Shown: positions 14,979 through 24,779, numbered from the stretch's first letter. The stretch: 64,000 nt of DNA from Alphaproteobacteria bacterium (GCA_017480385.1 JAFVAT010000027.1:38913-102912); one strand, 5' to 3'. The notes: generated from the letters alone by a model not told the origin. Translations and numbers: made by a program.

Positions 14979-16741
14979 TATGCTTTCTTTCCCTGTTTGT
15001 TTTGGAATTTCAAAGCGTATTGCTGCGCCATGGACAGGATATTGCTCCATGTCCAGTAAATGACCAGTCCGGAAGCCAAATGGCCCAGCAGGAAGGTCAT
15101 CATCACCGGCATCAGAGACAAAATCATATTTTGTGTTTTATCCGGTGTTTTAGGATTCATCTGTTGCTGAATAAACATGGTCAATCCCATAGCAACAGGC
15201 CAAACGCCGATATTTAAGACGGCGGGAATAGGCCAATCCAAAACGCCGAACAATGTGAAAACAGACGAGGGATCGGGCGCTGATAAGTCATGAATCCACC
15301 CGTAGAAGGGGGCCTGACGCAGTTCCAAGGAAATATACAGCACTTTATACAGCGAAAAGAATACAGGAATCTGGATCAGCATCGGCAAACACCCCGCCGC
15401 CGGATTAATATTATGAACGCGGTATAGCTCCATCATTTCCTGATTAAGGCGCATTTTGTCTTCGCCGTAACGTTCGCGCAATTGATCCATTTTAGGCTGT
15501 AGCTCCTTCATTTTTGCCATGTTTTTGAAAGACTTGTTCGCAATCGGGAACATCGCCAGACGCAACAGGAAGGCAAAGAATAAAATAGCCAGTCCCATAT
15601 TGCCGAATAAGGAATTAAACCAGCTGAGAATAAAGAAAAACGGTTTTGTCAGGAAATAATACCAGCCAAAATCCACCGTTAAATCAAACCGCTTGATTCC
15701 CAATTCTTTTTCATAAGAATCAATCAGCGTTAATTCCTTTGCGCCGGCAAAGACACGGTTCGTCGTTTGGACGGCCTGTCCCGGTTCAATAATTGTCGGC
15801 GGCATGAGGTAATCGGTCTGATAATGTTTGCCGGACGATGTGTCCTGTTCGCTGAATTTAACGGTAACATTCGGCGCGTTCTGATCAAAGGCCAGTACCG
15901 CCATCCAATATTTATCCGTAATGCCTGCCCAACCACCGGTTGTTTTGAACGCAGCCTGGCCTTCCTTGTCCATTTTGGCATAGGGAAATTCCTTTAAGGA
16001 CCCGTCCAAATAGCCGACCAATCCTTCCAAAACGGCTCCGCGCTGAGCTTCCGGTATATTTGTTCTGCCAATCAGACCGTAATTGAACAGCGTCACAATT
16101 TTAGAACCGTAATTTTCAATTCTGTCCGAAACAGTGAACATATAATTATTATCAACGGAAATCTGACGAATAAATTTTAATCCGGACTGATTGTCCCATG
16201 TCAAAGTTAACGGTTTTTCAGGCGTCAGCTCGGTATCATTTGTTGTCCATGGCGTTTCCGCATTGGGCAGCGCAAGCGCTTCCGTGGCAACCCAGCCGAA
16301 TTCGGCAAAAAACGGATAAGCCGTTCCCGTCGGAGCCAACAAGGAAATATAAGGACTATCCGGTTCCAGCGTTTCACGGTATTTCGTCAGGAATAAATTG
16401 TCCAGCCGGGCTCCCTTTAATCGCAGAGAACCGCTGACTGACGGAGTTTTAATGGCGACGTGCTTATATTCATCAATCGCCTGTTCGCGCGAAACAACGG
16501 CTGTCTGGCTTGTTTTGACCGCACTGATTGCCCCCGGGGCCGGCGCGTAGGACTGCTCCGTTTTTTGAATTGGGTGCGCAGAAGAAGAAATCGCTTCCGA
16601 TGCTGCTGGGACGGCAGGAACCGGTTTTTCGGGAACCGTTTTCTTAGCCGGCGGAAAAGCCGCATCAAGCAAAAAGAGAAAGACAGCCGAAAAGACAACG
16701 GCTAAAATTAAATTACGCTTTTCCAAATTATTCTTTTCCAT
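14978..16741 (-). CDS. yidC: Membrane protein insertase YidC
   Basis: The 587-residue protein has an N-terminal anchor (NLILAVVFSAVFLFLLDAAF), a large periplasmic beta domain (about 85-345), and the conserved Oxa1/YidC five-helix core (about 355-575). The core has GNMGLAILFFAFLLRLAMFPI, the cytoplasmic hairpin KMKELQPKMDQLRERYG and GCLPMLIQIPVFFSLYKVL. A basic C-tail ends KFQNKQGKKA. It inserts and folds inner-membrane proteins with or without SecYEG. It sits 22 bases downstream of yidD. Confidence 0.95.
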   Translation of the reverse strand: MEKNNLEKRNLILAVVFSAVFLFLLDAAFPPAKKTVPEKPVPAVPAASEAISSSAHPIQKTEQSYAPAPGAISAVKTSQTAVVSREQAIDEYKHVAIKTPSVSGSLRLKGARLDNLFLTKYRETLEPDSPYISLLAPTGTAYPFFAEFGWVATEALALPNAETPWTTNDTELTPEKPLTLTWDNQSGLKFIRQISVDNNYMFTVSDRIENYGSKIVTLFNYGLIGRTNIPEAQRGAVLEGLVGYLDGSLKEFPYAKMDKEGQAAFKTTGGWAGITDKYWMAVLAFDQNAPNVTVKFSEQDTSSGKHYQTDYLMPPTIIEPGQAVQTTNRVFAGAKELTLIDSYEKELGIKRFDLTVDFGWYYFLTKPFFFILSWFNSLFGNMGLAILFFAFLLRLAMFPIANKSFKNMAKMKELQPKMDQLRERYGEDKMRLNQEMMELYRVHNINPAAGCLPMLIQIPVFFSLYKVLYISLELRQAPFYGWIHDLSAPDPSSVFTLFGVLDWPIPAVLNIGVWPVAMGLTMFIQQQMNPKTPDKTQNMILSLMPVMMTFLLGHLASGLVIYWTWSNILSMAQQYALKFQNKQGKKA

Positions 16742-16763
16742 CAGTTCACCTGTTTAAACGGTT

Positions 16764-17465
16764 TTATTGTTCCGGAACGGGATCAGCTCCTGATCCGCCC
16801 CAAGGATTGCAGCTTAAGATGCGCTTTATTGTCAGCCAAGATCCCTTCCAAAAGCCAAAACGCTGCAGCGCCTGAATACCGTATGCAGAGCATGTCGGCG
16901 TATATCGGCATTTGCCGGGAAGATGACGCGATAGTTTATCTTGGTATAAATGAATTAGCCAGATTAAAAAACGTGTCGGAGCATTAATTTTTTTTTGCGG
17001 TCTGATCTGCGTGTTTTCCCGCGGGGAAACAGGAGAAACAATTTCCGGCGTTTTTTCTGTTGTTTCTGCGCGCATGACCGGTCGATCCGCAGGGCAAAGA
17101 TTAAAAATGCTGAAACACAGCAAAGCGGCAAAAACAGTAAAATTGACAGCATATACTGTCCGCCTGCGCTTAATTTGAAACAAAGGGGCTTCCCGTTTGG
17201 GAGGAACGGGGTCGTATCCTGATCCGCCCCAAGGGTGACAGCGCAGCAAACGTTTCACAGTCAGCCATGAACCGTATACGGCGCCATGCACACGCAGAGC
17301 TTCCAGCGCGTAGGCCGAACATGTCGGCGTAAAACGGCAGCAGGCCGGTTTTAACGGAGAAATGACTTTTCTGTAAAACAGAACCAATCCGGTTAATATC
17401 CGTGCTGCCCAAGAGGGCTTTTCCGGCTTACTCGTTTGGTTCTCCTGTAGGGGGTGGGACGTCAT
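16764..17465 (-). CDS. yidD: Tandem two-domain YidD protein
   Basis: YidD is normally a single 70-85-residue membrane-associated protein that aids YidC-dependent insertion. This 233-residue protein holds two complete copies. The first (about 22-92) has [33 protein letters not shown] and [13 protein letters not shown]; the second (about 165-233) has [33 protein letters not shown] and [13 protein letters not shown]. Both keep the Cys residues and the PWGGSG.DPVP end. The linker has a hydrophobic segment ([20 protein letters not shown]) that may span the membrane. The start overlaps the end of rnpA by 38 bases. The two copies differ enough to be an old duplication. Confidence 0.9.
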   Translation of the reverse strand: MTSHPLQENQTSKPEKPSWAARILTGLVLFYRKVISPLKPACCRFTPTCSAYALEALRVHGAVYGSWLTVKRLLRCHPWGGSGYDPVPPKREAPLFQIKRRRTVYAVNFTVFAALLCFSIFNLCPADRPVMRAETTEKTPEIVSPVSPRENTQIRPQKKINAPTRFLIWLIHLYQDKLSRHLPGKCRYTPTCSAYGIQALQRFGFWKGSWLTIKRILSCNPWGGSGADPVPEQ

Positions 17466-17817
17466 TAAATTCCTGTTTAATTTCGATCAGAGCAAACTTT
17501 AATTCCTTGTACAGCCTTTTATACGGCATGTCCAGCGTTGCATGGCGCGCAATAATAACATAATCATATCCCGCGACAGCTTCAAGAGGCAGCAAAGCGC
17601 GGCAAACGGCTCTTAATCTGCGTTTGGCCCGGTTGCGGCAAACGGCATTTCCTATTTTTTTAGAGGCAGTATAGCCGATTCGGTAAACCGGTGCCGGAAA
17701 ATGCCTGCGGGAAAAAGCGGCCTGCAATACAAAACCGGACCTCACAACTTTATACCCGTTATGGGTGACGTGAAGAAAGTCCGGTCTTTTTTTAATCAAA
17801 ATCAGCTTGTCTGACAT
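17428..17817 (-). CDS. rnpA: Ribonuclease P protein component RnpA
   Basis: The 129-residue basic protein has the RNase P protein signature [21 protein letters not shown] near residues 53-73 and an N-terminal KKRPDFLHV. With the RNase P RNA it matures tRNA 5' ends. It lies 23 bases after rpmH and its 3' end overlaps yidD in another frame. Confidence 0.95.
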   Translation of the reverse strand: MSDKLILIKKRPDFLHVTHNGYKVVRSGFVLQAAFSRRHFPAPVYRIGYTASKKIGNAVCRNRAKRRLRAVCRALLPLEAVAGYDYVIIARHATLDMPYKRLYKELKFALIEIKQEFNDVPPPTGEPNE

Positions 17818-17840
17818 GCCCGCTTGTCCCGCGGGTATGA

Positions 17841-17975
17841 TTAAACGGCTAAACGCTTGCGGCCTTTGCGGCGGCGATTGTTTAAAACCTTGCGTCCTCC
17901 GACTGTGGCCATGCGGGTACGAAACCCATGACGGCGAGTCCGGACGATTTTGCTGGGTTGATATGTACGTTTCAT
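17841..17975 (-). CDS. rpmH: Ribosomal protein bL34
   Basis: The 44-residue basic protein begins [18 protein letters not shown] and ends RKGRKRLAV, a textbook L34. It heads the rpmH-rnpA-yidD-yidC-engB operon, with a good promoter about 40 bases upstream. L34 is a small protein of the 50S ribosomal subunit. Confidence 0.97.
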   Translation of the reverse strand: MKRTYQPSKIVRTRRHGFRTRMATVGGRKVLNNRRRKGRKRLAV

Positions 17976-18011
17976 GGACAGCTCCGTTTCATAATCAAAA
18001 TTGAGTATCTT

Positions 18012-18040
18012 CATATACCCTTTTCATGGCACAGAGTCAA
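18012..18040 (-). promoter_or_regulatory. rpmH operon promoter
   Basis: On the minus strand, -35 TTGACT and -10 TATATG are separated by 17 bases, ending about 37 bases before the rpmH ATG. Confidence 0.75.
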
Positions 18041-18067
18041 GAAGCCTTTCCTGTTTTTGTAAAAAAT

Positions 18068-18844
18068 TTAACTGTGCCGTAGAATAAATCGGCAAACGGC
18101 GTCGCAGACGTGATGTTCCAATCCGAAATGAACGGAATCCGCTTCGGTCATTTCGACGGGTATTTTATGCAGACGCAGCTGTGCTGCGGAAAAGCAATCA
18201 ACGGTTTTGGGAAAAATTTCATCATATTTGCCGCGCGCCAGCAAAACCGGAATTTTGGGCAGAGAGCCGAACGGCAGGCTGTTTAATCGGTCCGCTTCAT
18301 GAATGCCGGCGCCGATAATGATTAATCCGCCTAGAAAATCATCGGATTTGTTTCCCAGCAGTTCCTGACAGAATAACACCATGTCAAAAGCAGTGATTCC
18401 TCCTTGGGAAATGCCGGACAGGAAGCAGTCTGACAACTTCAGACCGCGGCGTTGTATTTCCTTAAGGATAAAGCGATTCAAAAGGGCCGCCGTTTTTTGA
18501 ATGGAGGGCGTATTTTCATGCATTTGTTTTTGTTTTGCCGCCGGTGCGTAATAAGGCATGCACGAATATAAACAGCCGTCAGAATCTGCTGTTTCGGGCA
18601 AAGGGTACCATTGGCGGTGTTTCGAATCATTTTCGGTCGGCACAAGCTCCGGTCCATCAGGAACAAGAACAACGGTGTGCGGGCAGGCCGTACAAATTTT
18701 TGAAGCAAAGGCCATATTGGATTCGGCGTCTCCCATATAGCCGTGCAGCAAAACAACCATTTTTTTGATCGCTTCATTGGCCGGCTGTACGCCCATGCCC
18801 GTCAGTCCTGAGCGGTTCCAATAAAACGTTTTATGTGCATTCAT
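18068..18844 (-). CDS. Phospholipase/carboxylesterase family hydrolase
   Basis: The 258-residue alpha/beta hydrolase has VVLLHGYMGDAES (oxyanion region), CFLSGISQGGITAFD with the nucleophile Ser in GISQG, LARGKYDEIFP with the catalytic Asp and VHFGLEHHV with the catalytic His. It fits the YpfH/carboxylesterase 2 family, which acts on short acyl or thioester substrates. No signal peptide is seen, so it is cytoplasmic. It is divergent from the DtxR-family gene, but nothing links them functionally. Confidence 0.8.
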   Translation of the reverse strand: MNAHKTFYWNRSGLTGMGVQPANEAIKKMVVLLHGYMGDAESNMAFASKICTACPHTVVLVPDGPELVPTENDSKHRQWYPLPETADSDGCLYSCMPYYAPAAKQKQMHENTPSIQKTAALLNRFILKEIQRRGLKLSDCFLSGISQGGITAFDMVLFCQELLGNKSDDFLGGLIIIGAGIHEADRLNSLPFGSLPKIPVLLARGKYDEIFPKTVDCFSAAQLRLHKIPVEMTEADSVHFGLEHHVCDAVCRFILRHS

Positions 18845-18885
18845 CTTTTAAATTCCTTTGATTAAAAAGCTTGTCGGCCTGTTTC

Positions 18886-18915
18886 TTGACTTTTCACCGG
18901 CATTTTGAGTATGCT
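18886..18915 (+). promoter_or_regulatory. Promoter of the DtxR-family gene
   Basis: -35 TTGACT and -10 TATGCT lie 18 bases apart, ending 24 bases before the ATG at 18940. Confidence 0.65.
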
Positions 18916-18939
18916 GGGATAACGAAAAGGAAAAAAAGC

Positions 18940-19605
18940 ATGACAACAGTGACGCCGCGGCTGGAAGATTATTTGGAAGCATTGTTTCTTTTGGAAACTT
19001 CCGGCAGCAGACAAACAGTAACAGCTTTGGCGGAAAATTTAAAGCTGACAAAGGGCACCATTGCGACAGTCATTAAAAAAATGGCGGAGCAGGAGCTTGT
19101 CCTGCATGAATCATATGGCGCGATCCGGTTAACGCCAAAGGGACGGCGGATCGGGTGGCAAGTTTATATGAAGCATGAACGGCTGACTTCTTTTTTTCAT
19201 GATTTTTTGGGGCAGGACGCCGAACGGTCCGAAGAAATCGCGTGCCTGATCGAACATCATCTGGACGGTGCGGCGGCTAACCGTTTTTTTAATTTAGTTG
19301 ATTTTTTACAACAGGCGCAGGCGGAAAAACGGGAATGGACGAAGGAACTGTTCTTGTCTTTGGAACATGCGGTTCATTTGCCGATGCCGTTAACGCTGGC
19401 GGTTCAGGAGCAGCGGAGCGGTCGCGTTTGTCGGCTGCCTGGCGATGCTTCTTTGGTGTTGGAGCTGGAGCAGTCAGGCGTTGTTTTAGGCGCATTCATG
19501 GAAGACATTGATTTTCAAAACGCTTCCGGAAAATATGCCGTGCATTTAGGCGGCAAGCAAATTTTATTGGATCCTGCCGCCGCGGCAACCGTTTGGATTC
19601 TTTAA
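18940..19605 (+). CDS. DtxR/MntR-family metal-dependent regulator
   Basis: The 221-residue protein starts at 18940 (MTTVTPRLEDYLEALFLLE), the typical DtxR-family N-terminus, after AAAAGGAAAAA. A winged helix (about 10-70) contains TVTALAENLKLTKGTIATVIKKM and the wing IRLTPKGR. A dimerisation region follows with LTSFFHDFLG and IACLIEHHLD, then a C-terminal FeoA-like beta domain (GRVCRLPGDASLVLELEQSGVVLGAFMED). Such regulators sense Fe2+ or Mn2+ and repress uptake genes. No transporter lies next to it, so the regulon is elsewhere. Confidence 0.85.
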   Translation: MTTVTPRLEDYLEALFLLETSGSRQTVTALAENLKLTKGTIATVIKKMAEQELVLHESYGAIRLTPKGRRIGWQVYMKHERLTSFFHDFLGQDAERSEEIACLIEHHLDGAAANRFFNLVDFLQQAQAEKREWTKELFLSLEHAVHLPMPLTLAVQEQRSGRVCRLPGDASLVLELEQSGVVLGAFMEDIDFQNASGKYAVHLGGKQILLDPAAAATVWIL

Positions 19606-19639
19606 GAACGGTTTCCTTTTTGCGGATAAGCTGTGCAAT

Positions 19640-20995
19640 TTATTTTTGAACGGTCTCTTCCTTTGAAGCCGGCGCTTCTTTTTTGTCTGAAGACGTCTCT
19701 TTTTTATCCGAAACCGTTTCTTTTTTCACGGCCGTCTCTTTTTTATCCGGAGCTGTTTCTTTTTTCGCGGCCGTCTCTTTTTTATCCGGAGCCGTTTCTT
19801 TTTTCACTAATTGCCTTTTTTTGGCAGAAGTCTCTTTCTTCGCCGAAGCGGTTGGCGCCGCTTTTGCCTGTACCGCTTTTTTAGTCGAAGCCGTTGATGA
19901 AGCAGCTTTTGCTGCCGCCACCTTTTTGGCGTTTGTTTTCGTTGTTTCCGTTTTCTTGGACGGTTCCGCTTTTTCTTCCGGAATAGACAGGAAGGGCAAC
20001 AGTGCGGAAACGTTTTCTTTTGAGATACGATACAGCCATTTGCCGTGCAGCGCTTCAAGATCAATCGCCTCTTGTTGGACGCTTTCCGAAGCATTGTCCG
20101 CCGGCGCAAAAGAAACCGCCGCATAAGGCGTTGAATCAATTAAATAAAGGAAGACATAAATATGAAGCCCGTCAACCGTTTCTATTAAAGCTGATGAAAA
20201 AGGAATTTCTTCGGATAAATTGGCCGGCCTGTTGACCGCTTCTTCGAAATCAAAAGAGGTCAGCGCCTTTTCCATTTTTTCAATAAAGCTTTGAGAGGTT
20301 AAAAAGTACCTGTCGGATAAAAAGACGGGCAGCAGCGGCAGAGCGGGATCCGTGCGTTTATAAACAATTTCCCGTGTTCTGGTTCCGTCGATCAAAGTAA
20401 TAGAACCGGTTCTGCCCTTTGCCAACGGCAGAATACGGGTGGACAGCCATGAATTTTTTGTTCCGGTGACATCAACATTTCCTCTGACCAGCCATGATTG
20501 GGCGTCGTCGGGAAAACGGACAAAGTATCCCTGTCCGTTCCAGGTAATGCCGCTGATGTTTTTGCCGACCAGGAGGCTGCTCAGCTGTTTGCCCTCTGCA
20601 TTAAGCAGGGTAACCAGATAGGATTTCGATGTTTCAGACGTATCCTCCACCTGCAGATCCGGATAAAATTCTGGCAGCGCCGTCTTCGGTTCAATTTTTT
20701 CTAAATGTGCCAAACCGATCAGAGCATTTCTGATGCGTTCTTTATCTGCCGGATATCCGTTCGCCTCCATTAAGGTCCAATCGCCGTTATTGTCGCGCAG
20801 AAAAGTTAACGTTTGCCCCGCATGTTCAATAGAAACGACATCGGCCTCATTGATTTTTTCAATCAATCCCGGCAGAAGAGGTTCGCCGAAAAACGTTCCG
20901 ACTGAATATTCCGGCGTTAAAATCCATACGGTGACAGCCGAAGCGAAAGCAACGAGCGAAACGATTAAAAGCTTGTAAAAAGAACGCGGATTCAT
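19640..20995 (-). CDS. DUF4340 protein with Lys/Glu-rich repeat tail
   Basis: The 451-residue protein is anchored by an N-terminal hydrophobic segment (LLIVSLVAFASAVTVWIL). The DUF4340 domain spans about residues 50-330, with GYPADKERIRNALIGLAHLEKIEPK and VFLSDRYF. The C-terminal 100 residues are low complexity, with 13-residue units of the type KKETAPDKKETAA repeated about three times. The start at 20995 follows AAGGAAA. It is the last gene of the GldA/F/G-like operon, where DUF4340 proteins usually sit; they are thought to be periplasmic partners of that ABC system. Confidence 0.8.
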   Translation of the reverse strand: MNPRSFYKLLIVSLVAFASAVTVWILTPEYSVGTFFGEPLLPGLIEKINEADVVSIEHAGQTLTFLRDNNGDWTLMEANGYPADKERIRNALIGLAHLEKIEPKTALPEFYPDLQVEDTSETSKSYLVTLLNAEGKQLSSLLVGKNISGITWNGQGYFVRFPDDAQSWLVRGNVDVTGTKNSWLSTRILPLAKGRTGSITLIDGTRTREIVYKRTDPALPLLPVFLSDRYFLTSQSFIEKMEKALTSFDFEEAVNRPANLSEEIPFSSALIETVDGLHIYVFLYLIDSTPYAAVSFAPADNASESVQQEAIDLEALHGKWLYRISKENVSALLPFLSIPEEKAEPSKKTETTKTNAKKVAAAKAASSTASTKKAVQAKAAPTASAKKETSAKKRQLVKKETAPDKKETAAKKETAPDKKETAVKKETVSDKKETSSDKKEAPASKEETVQK

Positions 20996-21006
20996 AGACG
21001 TTTCCT

Positions 21007-22893
21007 TTATCTGGACTGTGTTCGTCTGACGCGTCTGCGCCATGCGATGAACAAAGCGATGATGACCAGCAATGCGGGGACAAAAACAACGTTCAGCAGG
21101 ATTATGGTTGACTGTAAAGCCAAGATATCCTGACTGAGGACATTTTGGACGGCGCGCAATGCAGACCGCAATTCAATAATGCGTTTTTGCAGCGATTGAA
21201 TCTCTGTTTTATCTTCATGGGACAATAATTCTTTATTGCCGGTCGAAGACTGTTCCATTAATTCTTTTAACCTGTTTTGTGTTTCCTGCAGCGCGTTGAA
21301 TAAGATCGTTTCCTGTTCGCGGTACTGCCGTCCGGCATTTAAGGCCATGTTTTCAATGACGGTGAAGGGCCTGCGCCATTCCGCTTTTGACCGCAGATCA
21401 ATTAATGACGTCGCACCGCTCAGATTATCCAGGGCATTGACAATCAAATCCGCATTTCCGGCAAAGGGGTAAAGCTGTTCAACACCCAGCATATCCGATT
21501 TTGTTGTCCAGAATTTATCTGCTAAAAAGTCGCTGTCCGCGATCAAAATAATATTAACAGGAGCCGAAGCTTTTGCAATATGAGGCTCGGTTCTTTGTTT
21601 TAAAAAGTTTCGAACCGGTGCTTTTTCAAACGCACTGTCAGGTGTGCCTTTAATTCTTAGCCCTAAGATCATATTTTTGTTACTGGCTTTAAAACCGCGC
21701 AGCATAGCCGCCGGATCGGGGGACAGCCCCCGGACGGTGCTGATCAGCTCCGATTCCTTGGAGGAAAAGATCAAAGGCGTTACCGTTAATTCGTCAATTT
21801 TTTTCGTAATATTGAATGATCCGGCATAAGACAGGTTGACCAGATTAATTGCGCTGGTAACAGGATCCTCCGGACTGAGATAATTTTCATTGACGGCCAG
21901 CCAGGGAGGGAACTTTGTCTGCAGAGCCTTCTCCTCTTCTGTATGAGAAACCGTTCTGGCCAAAGTCGTGTCCGCGACAAATTGTGTCGGATCAAAAGAA
22001 ATACCCCAGTTTGTTAGTAGCTTGTCAATATCGGGACGAATGGAGTAGGGGACTTCGCCCAAGGCGACTTCAACTTCTGAAAACGGATCGATCAGGACCA
22101 GCATATTACCGCCGCGCATAATATATTGATCTATGGCGTACATCGTTTCTTCGTTGAATTTTTTCGGATTGACCAGCATCAGCACATCAATATCTGAAGG
22201 AATATCCAATGTTTGGCGTGAAATAAAACGGACGTCGAAGATGTCGCGGACAACGTTCATCACGGCCCAGCGCGGGTGATATTTCGGATACATCAGATGC
22301 GGTTCTCCGCGACCGTCTATCGGCAAAGTGCTGATAATGCCTATTGTCGGGCGTTTTGCCCGCGTTAAATCGGTCAGATATTTGGTAATATCATATTCCA
22401 GAAACCGTTCGCGGGAGGGATCCAGCATCGCAATGGTTCTTCGGCGGTCCGATGCGTTGGAAATTGTCATGCCGATATAAACATATTCTGACGAATTGCC
22501 GACCGGTATGCCCTTTAATCCATAGGACAGAGCTTCGTCTTCCTTTCTGGAAAACGGTTCCGGATCGATAACCTCCAACCGGATTTTTCCGTTGGAAGCT
22601 GAAGCGTACTGTTCCAATAATTCGATTACGCGAACGGCGTATGTTGCGTGTGTTTGGGATACTTTGGCCAGTTTGCCGGACAGATAAAAACGGATTGTAA
22701 TCGGTTCTTTGATCTGTCTCACCGCGCGCAAAGAGCCTTCCGACAGCGAATACAGCTTGGCTTGTGTCAGATCCATACGGTAGTTTTTAAGGGTAAAGGC
22801 GGCAATGACATTGACGCTGAAGAACAGGATAACGGCCAGAACCAATCCGATAACGCCTAAAGTGCTTCTGTCAAAATCGGATAATTTTTTCAT
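21007..22893 (-). CDS. GldG-family ABC system accessory protein
   Basis: The 628-residue protein has a transmembrane helix at both ends (about 13-35 and about 600-620). Between them is a large periplasmic part of GldG/ABC_transp_aux type: LYSLSEGSLRAVRQIKEPITIRFYLSG, then the 'PTIGIISTLPIDG' and 'DVLMLVNPKKFNEETMYAIDQYIMRGGNMLVLIDPF' segments. A coiled coil (about 540-600) precedes the last helix. In Bacteroidetes GldG supports gliding, but in Proteobacteria this gene set has no settled role. It starts 2 bases after the permease stop. Confidence 0.85.
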   Translation of the reverse strand: MKKLSDFDRSTLGVIGLVLAVILFFSVNVIAAFTLKNYRMDLTQAKLYSLSEGSLRAVRQIKEPITIRFYLSGKLAKVSQTHATYAVRVIELLEQYASASNGKIRLEVIDPEPFSRKEDEALSYGLKGIPVGNSSEYVYIGMTISNASDRRRTIAMLDPSRERFLEYDITKYLTDLTRAKRPTIGIISTLPIDGRGEPHLMYPKYHPRWAVMNVVRDIFDVRFISRQTLDIPSDIDVLMLVNPKKFNEETMYAIDQYIMRGGNMLVLIDPFSEVEVALGEVPYSIRPDIDKLLTNWGISFDPTQFVADTTLARTVSHTEEEKALQTKFPPWLAVNENYLSPEDPVTSAINLVNLSYAGSFNITKKIDELTVTPLIFSSKESELISTVRGLSPDPAAMLRGFKASNKNMILGLRIKGTPDSAFEKAPVRNFLKQRTEPHIAKASAPVNIILIADSDFLADKFWTTKSDMLGVEQLYPFAGNADLIVNALDNLSGATSLIDLRSKAEWRRPFTVIENMALNAGRQYREQETILFNALQETQNRLKELMEQSSTGNKELLSHEDKTEIQSLQKRIIELRSALRAVQNVLSQDILALQSTIILLNVVFVPALLVIIALFIAWRRRVRRTQSR

Positions 22894-22895
22894 TG

Positions 22896-23630
22896 TTAAA
22901 CCGCCTTTTTATGATCAAGCACAATGACCGTAGCAAACAGAAATACGCTTGAGAAAGAAACGAAGAAGATCAAATCGCGCACGTCCAGCACGCCGCGGGT
23001 CAGGGATAAAAAGTGAATTAAAAAGCCAAAGGACTGGAACAGTTTCATCACTTTTTCGGCGGCGACATTTGAAAAGGCATCAATCAACGCGTCTGATCCT
23101 AAAAATGTCAGCAGAATACAGGCCATCATCGTTAAAACAAACGCAATCATCTGGCTTTTTGTACAGGCGGACAGACAGGAACCGACGGATAAAAATGTGC
23201 CCGCGATTAAAAAACTGGCCAAATAACTCATCAAAATCACGCCGTTATCGGGGGTGCCCAAATAATTTACGGTAACCCAGACCGGTGTTGTTAAAAGCAA
23301 AGCGACGCCGACAAAGGCCCAGGCCGCAAAAAATTTTCCCAACACCAATTCCGCGGTTGAAACGGGCAGGGTCATTAACATTTCTATCGTTCCGCTGCGG
23401 CGTTCTTCCGCCCACATGCGCATGGAAACGGCGGGAATTAAAAAAACATACAGCCACGGGTGGAACAGGAAAAAAGACTGCAGATCCGCTTGGCCGCGTT
23501 CAAAAAAATTACCGGCATAAAATGTCAGAAGTCCGGACAAAGAAACGAAAATCATTAAAAATATCCACGCGACAGGCGTCGTGAAATAGCTGACAAATTC
23601 GCGTTTTGTTAAAACTTCCAAAGCTTTCAT
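22896..23630 (-). CDS. GldF-like ABC-2 permease
   Basis: The 244-residue membrane protein has six predicted helices and the ABC-2 features RMWAEERRSGTIEMLMTLPVSTAELVLGKF near residues 67-96. It would form the membrane channel for the ATPase encoded just upstream; the genes overlap as ATGA. Its substrate is unknown. Confidence 0.87.
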   Translation of the reverse strand: MKALEVLTKREFVSYFTTPVAWIFLMIFVSLSGLLTFYAGNFFERGQADLQSFFLFHPWLYVFLIPAVSMRMWAEERRSGTIEMLMTLPVSTAELVLGKFFAAWAFVGVALLLTTPVWVTVNYLGTPDNGVILMSYLASFLIAGTFLSVGSCLSACTKSQMIAFVLTMMACILLTFLGSDALIDAFSNVAAEKVMKLFQSFGFLIHFLSLTRGVLDVRDLIFFVSFSSVFLFATVIVLDHKKAV

Positions 23631-24586
23631 TGCATTGGCCCTTTCAGTTCCCGATCCGGAGAAGTAAAGGCGTAGAAGACCTCCTCTAGCCGTCCTTTTT
23701 CAACAAACATATCCAGAATCTTAATATCCTGACGGTGCAGCGCTTCCACAACGTCCGCCGTTGCGGATTCGCGTTCTTTTGTCTGCATTGTAAATAAAAA
23801 AGCTTCCGGCGTTTCCTGCTTGATATCCGTTAAAATAATTTGCTGCATTTCAGTGAAAAGCGTTTGAGCGCGTTCTTTTTGATAACCGGGAATCAAAACA
23901 AACAGCGTTTGATGCGTTTCCGATAAACTGAGCAGCGCCCGCGGCGTGTCGTCCAAAACGATTTTTCCTTTGTCAATAATAACGGCGCGCGAACACATGG
24001 CTTCGACTTCTTCTAAAACATGTGTGGAAATAATAATCGCTTTATCTTCGCGCAGGCGGCGGATCAGTGTGCGGATATCTCTTTTCTGGTTGGGGTCCAA
24101 TCCTTCGGTCGGTTCATCTAAAATCAGAATATCCGGATCATGCACCAAAGCCTGCGCCAATCCGACACGGCGCTTGTAGCCTTTGGACAACGTTTCGATC
24201 GGCTGATACAATACATTGTTCAATGAAATATTGTCCACAACCCGCGCGACGGCTTTTTCTTTGGCCGAACCGGCAAGCCCGCGCGCCTGAGCAATGAAAT
24301 TTAAAAAGGACAAAACAGTCATGTCGTTGTAAGAGGAGGCTACTTCCGGCATATAACCGATATGCTGTTTGACCTGGACCGGATTTTCCGCAACGTCATA
24401 GCCGCAGACTGTAATTTTCCCGCTGCTGGGCATCAGAAATCCCGAAATCATGCGCATCGTTGTTGTCTTTCCGGCGCCGTTTGGTCCTAAAAAACCTAAA
24501 ACTTCGCCTTTTGACACGGTCATAGACAAATCGTCAACCGCCGTAAAAGAACCGAATTTTCGTGTAACGTGTTCGAGTATGATCAT
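23627..24586 (-). CDS. GldA-like ABC transporter ATPase
   Basis: The 319-residue protein has Walker A GPNGAGKTTTMRM, signature LSKGYKRRVGLAQAL, Walker B ILILDEPTEGLDP and the switch His in IISTHVLEEVEAM. The C-terminal 90 residues form a small extra domain seen in this ATPase group. It is the first gene of the four-gene GldA/GldF/GldG/DUF4340 operon. Confidence 0.9.
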   Translation of the reverse strand: MIILEHVTRKFGSFTAVDDLSMTVSKGEVLGFLGPNGAGKTTTMRMISGFLMPSSGKITVCGYDVAENPVQVKQHIGYMPEVASSYNDMTVLSFLNFIAQARGLAGSAKEKAVARVVDNISLNNVLYQPIETLSKGYKRRVGLAQALVHDPDILILDEPTEGLDPNQKRDIRTLIRRLREDKAIIISTHVLEEVEAMCSRAVIIDKGKIVLDDTPRALLSLSETHQTLFVLIPGYQKERAQTLFTEMQQIILTDIKQETPEAFLFTMQTKERESATADVVEALHRQDIKILDMFVEKGRLEEVFYAFTSPDRELKGPMQ

Positions 24587-24779
24587 TTATCAGCCTGAGA
24601 AATATAAATTAATCTTTTTAGAGTATAACCGCTTTAATAAAAACTCAAGTCCTTAGGCTGCAAAGCGGTGAAAAAATTATTTAACAGAATAAAAGTTCTT
24701 TTTAATCCGCGGATTTTCGTCTGTTCTTCAAAAAAGTTTTCGGTTATGATACCTGAAAATAAAATCAAAGGCATTTTGA

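Noticed and set aside
19690..19800. 39-bp tandem units in DUF4340 as a possible CRISPR
   Set aside because: They are contiguous coding tandem repeats with no spacers, in frame with the protein.
19683..20126. 147-residue plus-strand frame antisense to DUF4340
   Set aside because: It is only the complement of the Lys/Glu repeat tract (Phe/Ser/Leu repeats).
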